64,000 bases of DNA from Nocardia aobensis NBRC 100429 (lineage in GTDB: Bacteria; Actinomycetota; Actinomycetes; Mycobacteriales; Mycobacteriaceae). The stretch lies in assembly GCF_000308375.1 (NCBI RefSeq), contig NZ_BAFQ01000297.1, positions 1-64,000 on the forward strand. Reading direction: 5' to 3'. The translations under genes and the position numbers were made by a program. The notes under the pieces are model-generated. The model was not told where the DNA came from. It did no database searches and was given only the letters and a program-made list of their open reading frames with translations. Below are positions 44,390 through 53,216 of this stretch, in pieces; the stretch's first letter is position 1, and every line of letters begins with the position of its first letter.

Positions 44390-45268
44390 TTACTCTGTGC
44401 CGATGATTTTCGTCTGAGCTGCGAAGCCGAGGTCACCCAGTCCGGCATCGACAGCTGCGGTCAGATTCTCGATTGCGGCGAAGAACACTCGGGGGTTCAG
44501 CCCGGTCTCCTTCATGATGTCGATGGCTCCGCCCAAGGCTTGGGCGTAGGTGGCGATGGTTGCTTGATCCGTGGTGAAATCGCCGCTGGCAATGGCCGTC
44601 GCGACCCTCGCCGTCTCACTCTGGATGGACCCGAACGCGGCAGGCGTCAGGGCGTCGAGGAGGGCCTGATCCACTCCTTGTCCGAGCATGTAGGTCGTTG
44701 CCTCCACGTAGGCACTGACGGCCGGGACCAGGAACATGCCGACGAGTCCTGCGTTCAGAACACTGGCGATCTTGACGTCTGGGGACACCCGGACGGACAC
44801 GGGAGTCAGCAAGGTCAGACTCTCGGCGTGCTCGGCCCAGGCGGTTTCGGATCCGGAATAGAGGATCGCCGCCCCCTCGGTGCCGATCTGTTCCGGATAT
44901 CCGAGGATCGCCCCGTCCAAGTACTCGGCGCCGCGCTCGCCGGCCCAAACCCCGAAGGATTCGACTTCTGAGGGAGCGGCGCTGCCGACATTGACGAGCG
45001 TTGTGCCGGTCAAGTCCGACACGGGCTCGAGGGCCGCGAGGGCGCCGTCGTATGTGGCGAGGCACACGAGGACCAGCGGCGCGGCACGGACGGCGTCGTC
45101 GATCTCCCGTATGGGCGTAATCGTGTTGTCGGCCAGTGCGTCTGCTCTGTGGTGCGTCCGATTCCAGACGGCGACGGACTTGCCGGCGCCGGCGATTGCC
45201 CGCGCCAGGGCAGATCCCATCAGGCCACAGCCGAGAACTGTGACGTCATGTGAGGTGGTCTTCTCCAT
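44390..45268 (-). CDS. Imine reductase-like / 6PGDH-family NAD(P)-dependent oxidoreductase
   Basis: 292 aa. N-terminal Rossmann fold DVTVLGCGLMGSALARAIAG with VWNRT at about residue 33, as in imine reductases and beta-hydroxyacid dehydrogenases. The C-terminal helical domain (VEATTYMLGQGVDQALLDAL) forms the dimer active site in imine reductases. The conserved Lys of hydroxyacid dehydrogenases is replaced in the NAGLVGMFLVPAVSAYVEA helix, which favours imine rather than hydroxyacid chemistry. Last gene of the minus-strand island, 65 bp after the aldehyde dehydrogenase. Confidence 0.83.
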   Translation of the reverse strand: MEKTTSHDVTVLGCGLMGSALARAIAGAGKSVAVWNRTHHRADALADNTITPIREIDDAVRAAPLVLVCLATYDGALAALEPVSDLTGTTLVNVGSAAPSEVESFGVWAGERGAEYLDGAILGYPEQIGTEGAAILYSGSETAWAEHAESLTLLTPVSVRVSPDVKIASVLNAGLVGMFLVPAVSAYVEATTYMLGQGVDQALLDALTPAAFGSIQSETARVATAIASGDFTTDQATIATYAQALGGAIDIMKETGLNPRVFFAAIENLTAAVDAGLGDLGFAAQTKIIGTE

Positions 45269-45333
45269 TTGTTCTCCCTCTCTTCGATGACGTGCCGTGG
45301 TGTCGACCGCACAGGCCAGTCGATGACCGCCGT

Positions 45334-46794
45334 CTAGAGCGGCAGATCCGCCGAGTCCACGCCGACGACCCGGTCGCCGCAGAACACCCGCACCGATTCC
45401 GCCGGACCGTGTCCGCCGATGCCCGACGGGCCCCAGAAACTCTGAGCGGAGTCGTCGCCGAGATCGGCGAGCTTCGCGCCGTTGACGCGCACCTCGCCGG
45501 ACACGACCCGGGCACCGATCGCGATCGCGCGGTCGGTGTCGGTGCCGAACACATAGGCGTCCAGGCCCGAGGGGTGCGCGTTGGCGGCGCGCAGCGCGTC
45601 CTCATCCGAGTCCACGCCGTGCAGGGAAACGACCGGCCCGAACAGCTCGGCCGTCGTGCGGTCCGGGTCGGACCCGGTGGCGATCGTGGGTGACAGGAAG
45701 AAACCCGGCAGCCCGGGCAGCTCCCCGGGCTGGTCGATCTCGGCACCGAGCCCGCGCAGGCCCTCGATCCGCTGGATCAGGGTCCGGTAGTGCGGCTCGT
45801 TGGAGATCGGGCCGATGTCGGACTCCTCGTCGAGCGAGTGCCCGATCCGTAGCCGCGCGATGCGCTCGTCGAGGGCTTCCCGTAGCGGCTGCACCAGCCG
45901 GTGCGGGGCCAGGACCTTGCCCGGCCCCTCGCACCACTGGCCGTTCAGATTCGTCATGCCGGTGAGGATCCCGTCGGCGGTCACGTCAAGGTCGGCGTCA
46001 TCGAGCACGAGGACGGGGTTGTTGCCGCCGAGCTCGAGCTGGAGGACCTTGAAGTCCTCGACCGCCGCGCGAGCGATGGCGCGCCCGGCGCCCGGGCCGC
46101 CGGTGAAGGACACCACCTGGACCCGTCGGTCACCCGTGAGCGCGGCGCCGATGTCACCGGCGCCGTGTACGAGTTGCAGCGCACCGTCGGGTAATCCGGC
46201 ATCCACGAAACACTCGACGATCACCTGCGCGCTGGCGGGGGCGTGCTCGGACGGCTTGAGCAGCACCGGGCACCCCGACGCCACCGCGCTGGCCACCTTC
46301 GCCGCCGGGATGAAGCTGGGGCCGTTCCACGGGGTAAGGATCGCGGCGGGCCCCCACGGTACCCGATGCAGCCGGACATCGCGGCCGCCGGCGGCGAGCG
46401 CGGTGACGCGGGGGATCGCACGGGCTTCGGTGGCCGCAGCCCGGATCCGGGCCGGGAGGAATGCGGCGAGCTTGCGAGTGGCAGTGATCGCCGTGCCGCT
46501 CGTGATCGCATCGGTGCGGGCGATCTCCTCGAGCCGCTGCTCGACGTTCGCCGCGGCCCGTTCGAGCGCCTCGGCCCGCTCGAGCCGGAAGTCGTCATCG
46601 GCCCAGTCCGCCGCCTCGTAAGCGCGCTGTGCGTGTCGCAGCGCGCGTTCCAGGCCGTCCGGCGACGTGGTCACCGTGCGGTGGACCGGCTCGCCCGTGT
46701 TCGGGTCGAGGTTCCATGCGTCGAGCGCCTGGCATGGCACCCATTCGCCGGCGATATAGCTCACCGGCTGGGCGAGGGTCGTCGTAGTGTTCAT
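45334..46794 (-). CDS. Aldehyde dehydrogenase
   Basis: 486 aa. NAD(P)-dependent aldehyde oxidation to acid. General-base Glu in LELGGNNPVLVLDDADLDV and catalytic Cys in LNGQWCEGPGKV; the WNGPSFIPAAKVASAVASGC and LLKPSEHAP segments bind the cofactor. The residues around the Cys (QWCEGP) differ from the common GQxCxA. It would take the aldehyde from the adjacent alcohol dehydrogenase, or gamma-glutamylamino aldehydes (PuuC role). Start overlaps the alcohol dehydrogenase stop. Confidence 0.9.
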   Translation of the reverse strand: MNTTTTLAQPVSYIAGEWVPCQALDAWNLDPNTGEPVHRTVTTSPDGLERALRHAQRAYEAADWADDDFRLERAEALERAAANVEQRLEEIARTDAITSGTAITATRKLAAFLPARIRAAATEARAIPRVTALAAGGRDVRLHRVPWGPAAILTPWNGPSFIPAAKVASAVASGCPVLLKPSEHAPASAQVIVECFVDAGLPDGALQLVHGAGDIGAALTGDRRVQVVSFTGGPGAGRAIARAAVEDFKVLQLELGGNNPVLVLDDADLDVTADGILTGMTNLNGQWCEGPGKVLAPHRLVQPLREALDERIARLRIGHSLDEESDIGPISNEPHYRTLIQRIEGLRGLGAEIDQPGELPGLPGFFLSPTIATGSDPDRTTAELFGPVVSLHGVDSDEDALRAANAHPSGLDAYVFGTDTDRAIAIGARVVSGEVRVNGAKLADLGDDSAQSFWGPSGIGGHGPAESVRVFCGDRVVGVDSADLPL

Positions 46795-47921
46795 CGGATC
46801 TCCTGCACAGCGGGGATGTCGGAACCGGCCGGCATGGCGACGACAATGCGGGTCACGTCGCCGGACTTCATCGCCTCGAAGCCCTCGTTGATCCGGTCGA
46901 AACCGATGACCTGGGTGACCATCTCGTCGAGCAGCAACCGGCCCTGCTGGTACAACCGGGCGAACTGGGCGATGTCCTCCCGCGCCTGCCCCGAGCCCAT
47001 ATACGAGCCGATCAGGCGCTTTTCGCCGAAGAAGAAGTCCGACGCGGGAACGGTCAACTGCGTGCCCTCGGGGGCGATGCCGACGAGGCAGGCCGTGCCG
47101 GTGGAACGCACCACCTCGAGGGCGGTGGCCGCGGTGCGGGCGGATCCGACGGCCTCGAACGAGTAGTCGACGCCGTCGCCCAGCAGGCCGCGCACCGCGC
47201 CGGCCGGGTCGTTGGTTCCTCCGTTGAGGGTGTGAGTCGCGCCGTAACCGCGGGCCGCGCGGAGCCGCTGCTCGTCGAGATCGATCGCGACGATCGCCGA
47301 GGCACCCGCAAGGCGCGCGCCCTGGATGATGGCCGAGCCGACGCCACCGCAACCGATCACCGCCACCGTGGCGCCGGGACGCACCCGCGCCCCGCGGAAC
47401 ACCGCGCCGACTCCGGTGACGATGCAACACGACAGCAGGCAGCCGACCCGGGTGGGCACGCCGTCGGGCAGCTTCACGGCGGCGTTCGCGCGCAGCAGCA
47501 TGTGCTCGGAGAACGCGCCCAGGTCACCGAGCCGGGCGACCGGCGTCCCGTCGGGCAGTGTGTACGCGGGCCGCGGGCGGCGCCGGATCTCGTCGACCCG
47601 TTGACACTGGGTCGAACGGCCCGCGTTGCAGTTCGCGCACTCGCCGCACGACGGGGTGAGCGCGCCCGTGACGTGGTCGCCCGGACGCAGGCTGGTGACG
47701 GCCGAGCCGACGGATTCGACGATGCCGGCCACCTCGTGACCGACTACGACGGGCAGCTCGGTGGGGACCGTGCCGGTCATATAGTGCAGGTCGCTGTGGC
47801 ACAGCCCGACGTGCGTGACGGCGATCCGCACCTCGTGCGGCTCGGGGTCGTCGACGTGGATGTCGGTCAGGTGCAGCGGTTCGCCGACCCGTGTCAGTAC
47901 CGCCGCGCGGGTGGTGATCAT
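46791..47921 (-). CDS. Zinc-dependent alcohol dehydrogenase (MDR family)
   Basis: 376 aa. Catalytic zinc ligands in GLCHSDLHYM and VVGHEVAGIVESVGSAV, structural zinc Cys cluster in CGECANCNAGRSTQC, and cofactor fold VAVIGCGGVGSAIIQGARLA. It oxidises primary or secondary alcohols to aldehydes or ketones. Between the ligase-hydratase fusion and the aldehyde dehydrogenase with ATGA overlaps on both sides, it would oxidise the alcohol released by ester hydrolysis. Confidence 0.92.
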   Translation of the reverse strand: MITTRAAVLTRVGEPLHLTDIHVDDPEPHEVRIAVTHVGLCHSDLHYMTGTVPTELPVVVGHEVAGIVESVGSAVTSLRPGDHVTGALTPSCGECANCNAGRSTQCQRVDEIRRRPRPAYTLPDGTPVARLGDLGAFSEHMLLRANAAVKLPDGVPTRVGCLLSCCIVTGVGAVFRGARVRPGATVAVIGCGGVGSAIIQGARLAGASAIVAIDLDEQRLRAARGYGATHTLNGGTNDPAGAVRGLLGDGVDYSFEAVGSARTAATALEVVRSTGTACLVGIAPEGTQLTVPASDFFFGEKRLIGSYMGSGQAREDIAQFARLYQQGRLLLDEMVTQVIGFDRINEGFEAMKSGDVTRIVVAMPAGSDIPAVQEIR

Positions 47922-50380
47922 CGGTTCTCTCCGGTCGTTGTGGCCGGCTTCCTGGCGCTCCAGAAGCCCGCGATACCCGCGGTCAGCGCTCCGCTGTTCC
48001 ATGACGCGTCGGCCGCGGCGTCCTCCAGCTCGAAGGCGCGTTCGATCTCCTCCGACGAGGGCCGCAACAGCGCGAGGTGTAAGGCGGTGTTGTTGCCACC
48101 TTCCGGCGTCCAGGCACGGACGGTCTCGATCGCGCGGTCCAGCAGTTCGTCCGGCTCGACGATCTGATCGATCAGGCCGATCCGCAGCGCCTCCTCGGCG
48201 GCGATGCGCTCCGAGCCCAGGACCATCCGCATCGCCTGGTTACGCACGATCCGGGGAAGCAGCACGCTCGACGCATTGGAGATCGTGAGGCCGCGGGCAT
48301 TCTCCGGCTGGAAGAACGTGGTCTGCGGCGTCCCGAGGCGCGCGTCGCAGCACAGGGTGATCTCCGAGGCGCCGCCCACCGCGATCCCGTTGATCGCCGC
48401 GACCACGGGGACCCGAGTCTCGATCACCGCGCGGGTGACGTCGTGGAAGGTCTCGAAGGTCTCGCGCATCTCGGCGAACGTGGTCGGCGCCGCGCTGAGG
48501 TCCTCGCCCGCGCTGAAGGCGCGGCCCGCGCCCGTGATCACGATGCCCCGGACCCGCTCGCCGGTGCCGTACTCGCGGATGAGCGCGGCGAGGCGCAGGC
48601 GCATCCCGACGGTCAGCGCGTTGAGCTTCGACGGCCGCTGCAGGGTGATCACGGCGACGTCGCGGATCACCTCGATGAGCACGTGCTCGGCCGCCGCGTC
48701 CGGCGGCGTGACGTCCAACGGCGCCACGGCCGTCGATGCGGCGAGGTCCGACGGAGGCCGTTCGCGCAGGTCGAAGGTCGTGCCGGGAACTTCGGCCGCC
48801 CGGGCCTTCAGGGCGGGCTTGGACACCCGCTCCGAGGGGGTTCGGGGGAAATCGGCGACGAATTCGACGTATCGAGGCACTTTGAACCGTGCGAGCTGCT
48901 GGGTAGCCCGGTCGATGATCGCCTCGGCCGTGGCGCGGTCGCCGGTGGCGCCCCCCGCGAGCTGGACGAAGGCCTTGACCTCCTCGCCGAGCACCTCGTC
49001 GGGCTCGGCGACGACAGCGGCCGCGACGACGCGATCGTCGGTTTCGAGCGCCGCCTCCACCTCGGCGCTTGCGACATTCTCGCCACCACGGCGCACCATG
49101 TCCTTGATGCGACCCACCAGGCGGATCTCGCCCCGGTCGTCGGCGATCGCGATGTCACCGGTGTGCAGCCATCCGTCGCGTAGCGTCCGCGCGGTCTCCT
49201 CGGGCCGGTTCCAGTAGCCGAGCATCATGGGCGTGCCGGATACGGTCAGTTCCCCAGGGGTGCCGGCGGGGGCCTCGGCGCCGTCGGCGTCCACGATCCT
49301 GACCCGCTTATTGGGCACAGGCCGCCCGATGGCGCCACCTCCAACGGATGCGGCGTCATCGAGCGGGCTGATCAGGTCGATCCCGCTCTCGGTCATGCCG
49401 TAGACCTCTCGCCACGGTGCGCCCCAACGGTCCTCTAGCCGGGCGTGCAGCGCCGCCGGGATCGCGGAACAGAACACCGCGCGCAGGTCGTTGTCCCGGT
49501 CGTCGGCGGCGGGCGGCTGCTTGAACAGCAGGGTCGGCATCGATCCGAGGACGTAGCAGAACGTCACGCGATGGCGGCGCGCATCGGCCATGAACCCTGA
49601 TGCGGAGAACCGCGGCAGCACCACCAGCGGCGCGCCGGCGGTGAGGGCGAGCACCGTGTTCCACTGCGGGTCCATGTAGGAGAAGGGCTGCGCCGTGAGC
49701 AGCACGTCGCCGCCGCCGAGGCCGGCAGCCGCGGCACAACCCCAGGCGATGCGGGTCCAGTAGTCGTGGGTCAGCATGCACGCCTTCGGGAATCCCGTTG
49801 TGCCCGAGGTGTACTGGAGGTTGGCCAGTGTGTCCGGAGTGATCGCGAGATCGGGGGCGGTGGGCGGGAACCCTGTTTCTCCCGCGTCGGCGACGTCGAC
49901 GATGCGGATGCCCGCGAGGGCGTCGTCACCGGACACCACCTCACGCACCAGCGGAAGGTGCTCCGCGTCGCTGACGATCACCTTCGCGCCCGAGTCGCGC
50001 AGCACGAACGCCAGATCAGCCGCGCGGTACGCCGAATTGACGGGCACGGCGACAGCGCCGGCCTTGAGCACCGCGAACCAGGTCAGCGGCCACTGCACGA
50101 CATTCGGCAGCATGATCGCGACGCGGTCGCCCGGCGCCACGCCGTCGACCTCGATCAGGCGGTGCGCCAACCGCGACGACGACGTGTCGGCCTGCTCGTA
50201 GGTCCACGAAGCGTCGCCGAACCGCAGCAGCTCGGCGGCGGGTGTGCGAGCGGCACCGTCGGCCAGCAGGCCGGTGACGGTGCGCACCCGGGGCGTCGCT
50301 CCCATCCGGTCGAGGGCGACGGCGGGACGCCGCGGTGCTTCGTCCCTGGGCGTCGTCACGACTGTCGTGTCAGCGGGCAT
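47918..50380 (-). CDS. Acyl-CoA ligase fused to enoyl-CoA hydratase/isomerase
   Basis: 820 aa. Residues about 1-530 form an AMP-dependent acyl-CoA ligase (YTSGTTGFPKACMLTH, EVYGMTESGIDL, GWLHTGDIA, RIKDMVRRGGENVASAEVEA). After a linker, about 560-820 form a crotonase: VITLQRPSKLNALTVGMRLR, the oxyanion loop ITGAGRAFSAGEDLSA, and AINGIAVGGASEITLCCDAR. It could activate an acid and hydrate the enoyl-CoA of its beta-oxidation. ATG 50380 has AGGAGG upstream. No stop or frame change lies between the domains. Its start overlaps the upstream gene by 25 bp. Confidence 0.9.
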   Translation of the reverse strand: MPADTTVVTTPRDEAPRRPAVALDRMGATPRVRTVTGLLADGAARTPAAELLRFGDASWTYEQADTSSSRLAHRLIEVDGVAPGDRVAIMLPNVVQWPLTWFAVLKAGAVAVPVNSAYRAADLAFVLRDSGAKVIVSDAEHLPLVREVVSGDDALAGIRIVDVADAGETGFPPTAPDLAITPDTLANLQYTSGTTGFPKACMLTHDYWTRIAWGCAAAAGLGGGDVLLTAQPFSYMDPQWNTVLALTAGAPLVVLPRFSASGFMADARRHRVTFCYVLGSMPTLLFKQPPAADDRDNDLRAVFCSAIPAALHARLEDRWGAPWREVYGMTESGIDLISPLDDAASVGGGAIGRPVPNKRVRIVDADGAEAPAGTPGELTVSGTPMMLGYWNRPEETARTLRDGWLHTGDIAIADDRGEIRLVGRIKDMVRRGGENVASAEVEAALETDDRVVAAAVVAEPDEVLGEEVKAFVQLAGGATGDRATAEAIIDRATQQLARFKVPRYVEFVADFPRTPSERVSKPALKARAAEVPGTTFDLRERPPSDLAASTAVAPLDVTPPDAAAEHVLIEVIRDVAVITLQRPSKLNALTVGMRLRLAALIREYGTGERVRGIVITGAGRAFSAGEDLSAAPTTFAEMRETFETFHDVTRAVIETRVPVVAAINGIAVGGASEITLCCDARLGTPQTTFFQPENARGLTISNASSVLLPRIVRNQAMRMVLGSERIAAEEALRIGLIDQIVEPDELLDRAIETVRAWTPEGGNNTALHLALLRPSSEEIERAFELEDAAADASWNSGALTAGIAGFWSARKPATTTGENR

Positions 50381-51138
50381 TCCCCGGCCTCCTGTCGTTT
50401 TCTCGATTCGTCGACGATCCAGGCCATGGCCGGATCGTCTCGTTCCATCCACTCGGGGTGCCATTGCACCCCGAGGATCGGCGCGCCGGGCGCCTCCACG
50501 GCCTCCGCGACCCCGTCGGGCGCGCGGCCGGTGACGACGAGTCCCGCGCCGCACCGATCGACGGCCTGGTGATGCCACGAGTTGGTGACGGCGCTGCCAC
50601 CGAATATCCGCGCGGCCGTCGAACCGGGATCGAAGGTCACGAGGTGCTCGGCGTCGCCGTCGGTGGGTGCCGCCAGCTTCGACAAGTGAGGCACCGGGCC
50701 GGGCGGCAGGTCCGCGATGAGCGTTCCGCCCAGCGCTACGTTGAGCAGCTGCATCCCGCGGCACACTCCCAGCACGGGGATACCTCGGTCGATGGCGGCG
50801 CGGGTCAGGGCGAACTCGTAGTCGTCGCGTTCGGAGTCGTGCGCATGGGGATCGAGCTGAGGGTCGACATCCCGGACGACGGAGACGTCGCCGCCCCACC
50901 GGGCCGGGTGCACATCCTGTCCGCCGGTGATCACCACCCCGGACAGCCACTCGCAGGCCTCCTGCGGATCGGCGTCGTAGGGCAGGTGCACGGGCACGCC
51001 ACCCGCCTTCGCGACGCGGGTGGCGAAGGCGGACATGAACGAGTCCACGCACGCCGCGGCGTAGCGCTCGTCCATGCCGGCGATCAGGCCCAGCTGGAAC
51101 CGGCGGCCGGTGATCCCGACCAATGGCTTGCCGCTCAC
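50356..51138 (-). CDS. Class I glutamine amidotransferase-like gamma-glutamyl hydrolase (PuuD type)
   Basis: 260 aa from a GTG that overlaps the synthetase stop. Peptidase C26: LVGITGRRFQLGL, GVVITGGQDVHPARWGG, nucleophile Cys in VLGVCRGMQLLNVALGG and the His-Glu pair in GVQWHPEWMER. PuuD removes the gamma-glutamyl group from gamma-glutamyl amino acids after oxidation. Directly downstream of a glutamine-synthetase-like ligase, this completes a gamma-glutamyl protection cycle. Confidence 0.9.
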   Translation of the reverse strand: MSGKPLVGITGRRFQLGLIAGMDERYAAACVDSFMSAFATRVAKAGGVPVHLPYDADPQEACEWLSGVVITGGQDVHPARWGGDVSVVRDVDPQLDPHAHDSERDDYEFALTRAAIDRGIPVLGVCRGMQLLNVALGGTLIADLPPGPVPHLSKLAAPTDGDAEHLVTFDPGSTAARIFGGSAVTNSWHHQAVDRCGAGLVVTGRAPDGVAEAVEAPGAPILGVQWHPEWMERDDPAMAWIVDESRKRQEAGECPLTRQS

Positions 51139-52508
51139 GGGAACTCGAAATAGCGACGGGACTCCCACTCGGAGAGCTCGGCGTAGGGGTCCCCGCCCTT
51201 GGTGTGGAACTCCATCCACTCCCATCGCCGCGACGCCACCCAGAAGTCGACGAACTCGTCGCCCAGGTACTCGCGCAGCACCGCGTCGCCGTCCAGCGCC
51301 GCGATGGCCTTCGTGATCGAGTCCGGGATCCGCTCGACTCCGCAGTCGTCGGGCAGGCACCACGCCATGTCGTCGACCTGCGGCGGGGCCTGCATCTGCC
51401 GTTCGATACCGGCCACGACCCCGGCGAGCACACCGGCCAGCGCGTAGTACGGGTTGACGTCCGAGCCGGGCAGCCGGTATTCGAGCCGCGAGTACTTGGG
51501 ATGCCCAACGATGGCTCGCACCGCCGCGGTCTTGTTGTTGACGCCCCAGGAGATGGTGGTCGGCGGACCGCTGATGTCGACCAGACGCCGGTACGAGGTG
51601 ATCTGCGGCAGCGCCAGCAGGGTGTTTCCCGCCATCGTGGCCAGCAGCCCACCAACGGCCTGCAGCATCACCTCGGACGGCCCGTCCGGTGCGAAGAACT
51701 GATTCTCACCGTCCCGGTGCAGCGAGAGGTTGATGTGCGCGCCCTGCCCGAACCCGGCGGTCGGCTTGGCCATGAAGGTCACCGTCCGGTCCTGCTCGAA
51801 CGCGACTTCGCGCATCACCTGCTTGGTGCGCACCCAACGGTCGCCGAGCGACACCGGATCGGTGGGCGCGAGGTTCAGTTCGGTCTGACCGGCGGCGGCC
51901 TCGTCGGTCCACGCCTCCCAGGTCATGCCGAGCTCGTCGAGCCGGTCGGTGACTGCGTCCATGTAATCGACCCAGTCCTTCGACCTCGCCAAGTGATAGG
52001 TGGCGCCGGTGTCCCCGCCGAGCGGGGTGAGATTGCGGTAGCCGCGGGCCCGCGCCTGCTGGACGGACTCTTCGAACAGCGTCGTTTCGATCTCCACCGC
52101 GACCGTGGCGGTGTAACCGAGTCCCTTCAGCCGCTCGACCAGCCTGCGCACCATGTTCCGCGGGCAGATCGGCACCGGCCGCCCGTCCCGGAGCCAGTAG
52201 TCGCCGATGACGGAGTCCAGGCCGGGCTTCCAGTGCACCAGCGTATTCATGTCGGGGATCATCGAGATGTCGTAGAGGTTGCCGCGCCAGTCGGGGAAGG
52301 CGTCGCCGAAGACGAACGCATCGCCCAGGTCGATCGCGAACATGATGTCGGCGAAGGCGAAGCCCGACTCCTTGCCGGCGGCGAATTTCGCGGGCGTGAC
52401 GGTCTTTCCCAGGAAGCTCCCGTCGTGGCCGGTGGCCTCCAGGCGGATCGCCTTCGCGGGGACCTCCCACGCGGACTTGATGGATCGGGACCGGATGATC
52501 TCAGACAT
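51135..52508 (-). CDS. Glutamine synthetase-like gamma-glutamylamine ligase (PuuA type)
   Basis: 457 aa. Glutamine-synthetase fold: metal/ATP residues in VAVEIETTLFEESV, FGQGAHINLSLHRDGENQFF (GS usually has GSGMHxH, so the first ligand context is changed), WGVNNKTAAVRAI and RLEYRLPGSDVNPYYALAGV. It lacks the adenylylation-site context of GlnA. Relatives join glutamate to putrescine, ethanolamine, isopropylamine or aniline. Next to an APC permease and a PuuD-type hydrolase it should ligate an imported amine. Confidence 0.9.
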   Translation of the reverse strand: MSEIIRSRSIKSAWEVPAKAIRLEATGHDGSFLGKTVTPAKFAAGKESGFAFADIMFAIDLGDAFVFGDAFPDWRGNLYDISMIPDMNTLVHWKPGLDSVIGDYWLRDGRPVPICPRNMVRRLVERLKGLGYTATVAVEIETTLFEESVQQARARGYRNLTPLGGDTGATYHLARSKDWVDYMDAVTDRLDELGMTWEAWTDEAAAGQTELNLAPTDPVSLGDRWVRTKQVMREVAFEQDRTVTFMAKPTAGFGQGAHINLSLHRDGENQFFAPDGPSEVMLQAVGGLLATMAGNTLLALPQITSYRRLVDISGPPTTISWGVNNKTAAVRAIVGHPKYSRLEYRLPGSDVNPYYALAGVLAGVVAGIERQMQAPPQVDDMAWCLPDDCGVERIPDSITKAIAALDGDAVLREYLGDEFVDFWVASRRWEWMEFHTKGGDPYAELSEWESRRYFEFP

Positions 52509-53160
52509 CGAATCGAACCTTCCAGGAGGCGGCCGTCATGACCGACATCTGCGAGAGCGTCCCTTGGACCCGCAGGCCGGAGTCCAGGGAGGTGAGCAGG
52601 TAGTCGGCGCCGGTGAACACGCCTGCCAGCGCGTCGGGCGTGCCGACCATGCGGTAGGTGGACGGGCCCGAACCGAACCGGGCCTCCTGGGGGCCCTCGG
52701 CTTCCTGCGCGACCGCGACGAGGACGTCTGGGATGCCGCGGATGCCGCGGGTCAGGTTCCAGAAGCGCTCGGCGGCCTCGCGCCACGGTGGCAGCGGGGG
52801 TCGCAAGGCGCCGAGGACCGCCTCAGCCAGTTCCGGGTCACCGTCCGGGCCGCGAGTCGGCGCGAAACGGGATTCGAGATCGACGACCAGCGTCGCGTCG
52901 GCCGGCGCGAAGACGCCACCTGTCACGGTGACGGCGCCCTCACCCAGCGTGACGGTGGCCGCCTGAGGGGTGTCGTGCGAAAGCACGGCGACCGTCCCGG
53001 TGCCACGCTCGAGCACCTCGGGGGCGTGGCCGATCCGGACCGCGTCGCGCAGGGTCCGGCCGAGCAGCCGGACGACAGGCGTGGCATCGTCGTCGACCTC
53101 GACCCGGACCGGCGCGCGCGGCGCCGCCAGGCCCGGGGAGATCGTCGGGGTTTCCGTCAT
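52501..53160 (-). CDS. Protein of unknown function, possibly SCP2-like
   Basis: 219 aa. The first half has DTPQAATVTLGEGAVTVTGG and DATLVVDLESRF; the second has YRMVGTPDALAGVFTGADYL and LDSGLRVQGTLSQMSVMTAA. Both recall the beta-strand and Gly pattern of sterol-carrier-protein-2 domains, so it may bind a hydrophobic molecule. No catalytic motif. ATG 53160 has GAGAAAGG upstream, and its end overlaps the synthetase start by 8 bp, tying it to the amine pathway. Confidence 0.7.
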   Translation of the reverse strand: MTETPTISPGLAAPRAPVRVEVDDDATPVVRLLGRTLRDAVRIGHAPEVLERGTGTVAVLSHDTPQAATVTLGEGAVTVTGGVFAPADATLVVDLESRFAPTRGPDGDPELAEAVLGALRPPLPPWREAAERFWNLTRGIRGIPDVLVAVAQEAEGPQEARFGSGPSTYRMVGTPDALAGVFTGADYLLTSLDSGLRVQGTLSQMSVMTAASWKVRFDV

Positions 53161-53216
53161 TGTCGTACCTTTCTCCGAAGACGGGGTTGGTGCTTGTGGG
53201 GCTGTGGGCGCGGCGG

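Noticed and set aside
50381..51655. Extension of the ligase-hydratase fusion upstream of 50380
   Set aside because: This part is out of frame within the PuuD-type and GS-like genes; a good ribosome site supports ATG 50380.
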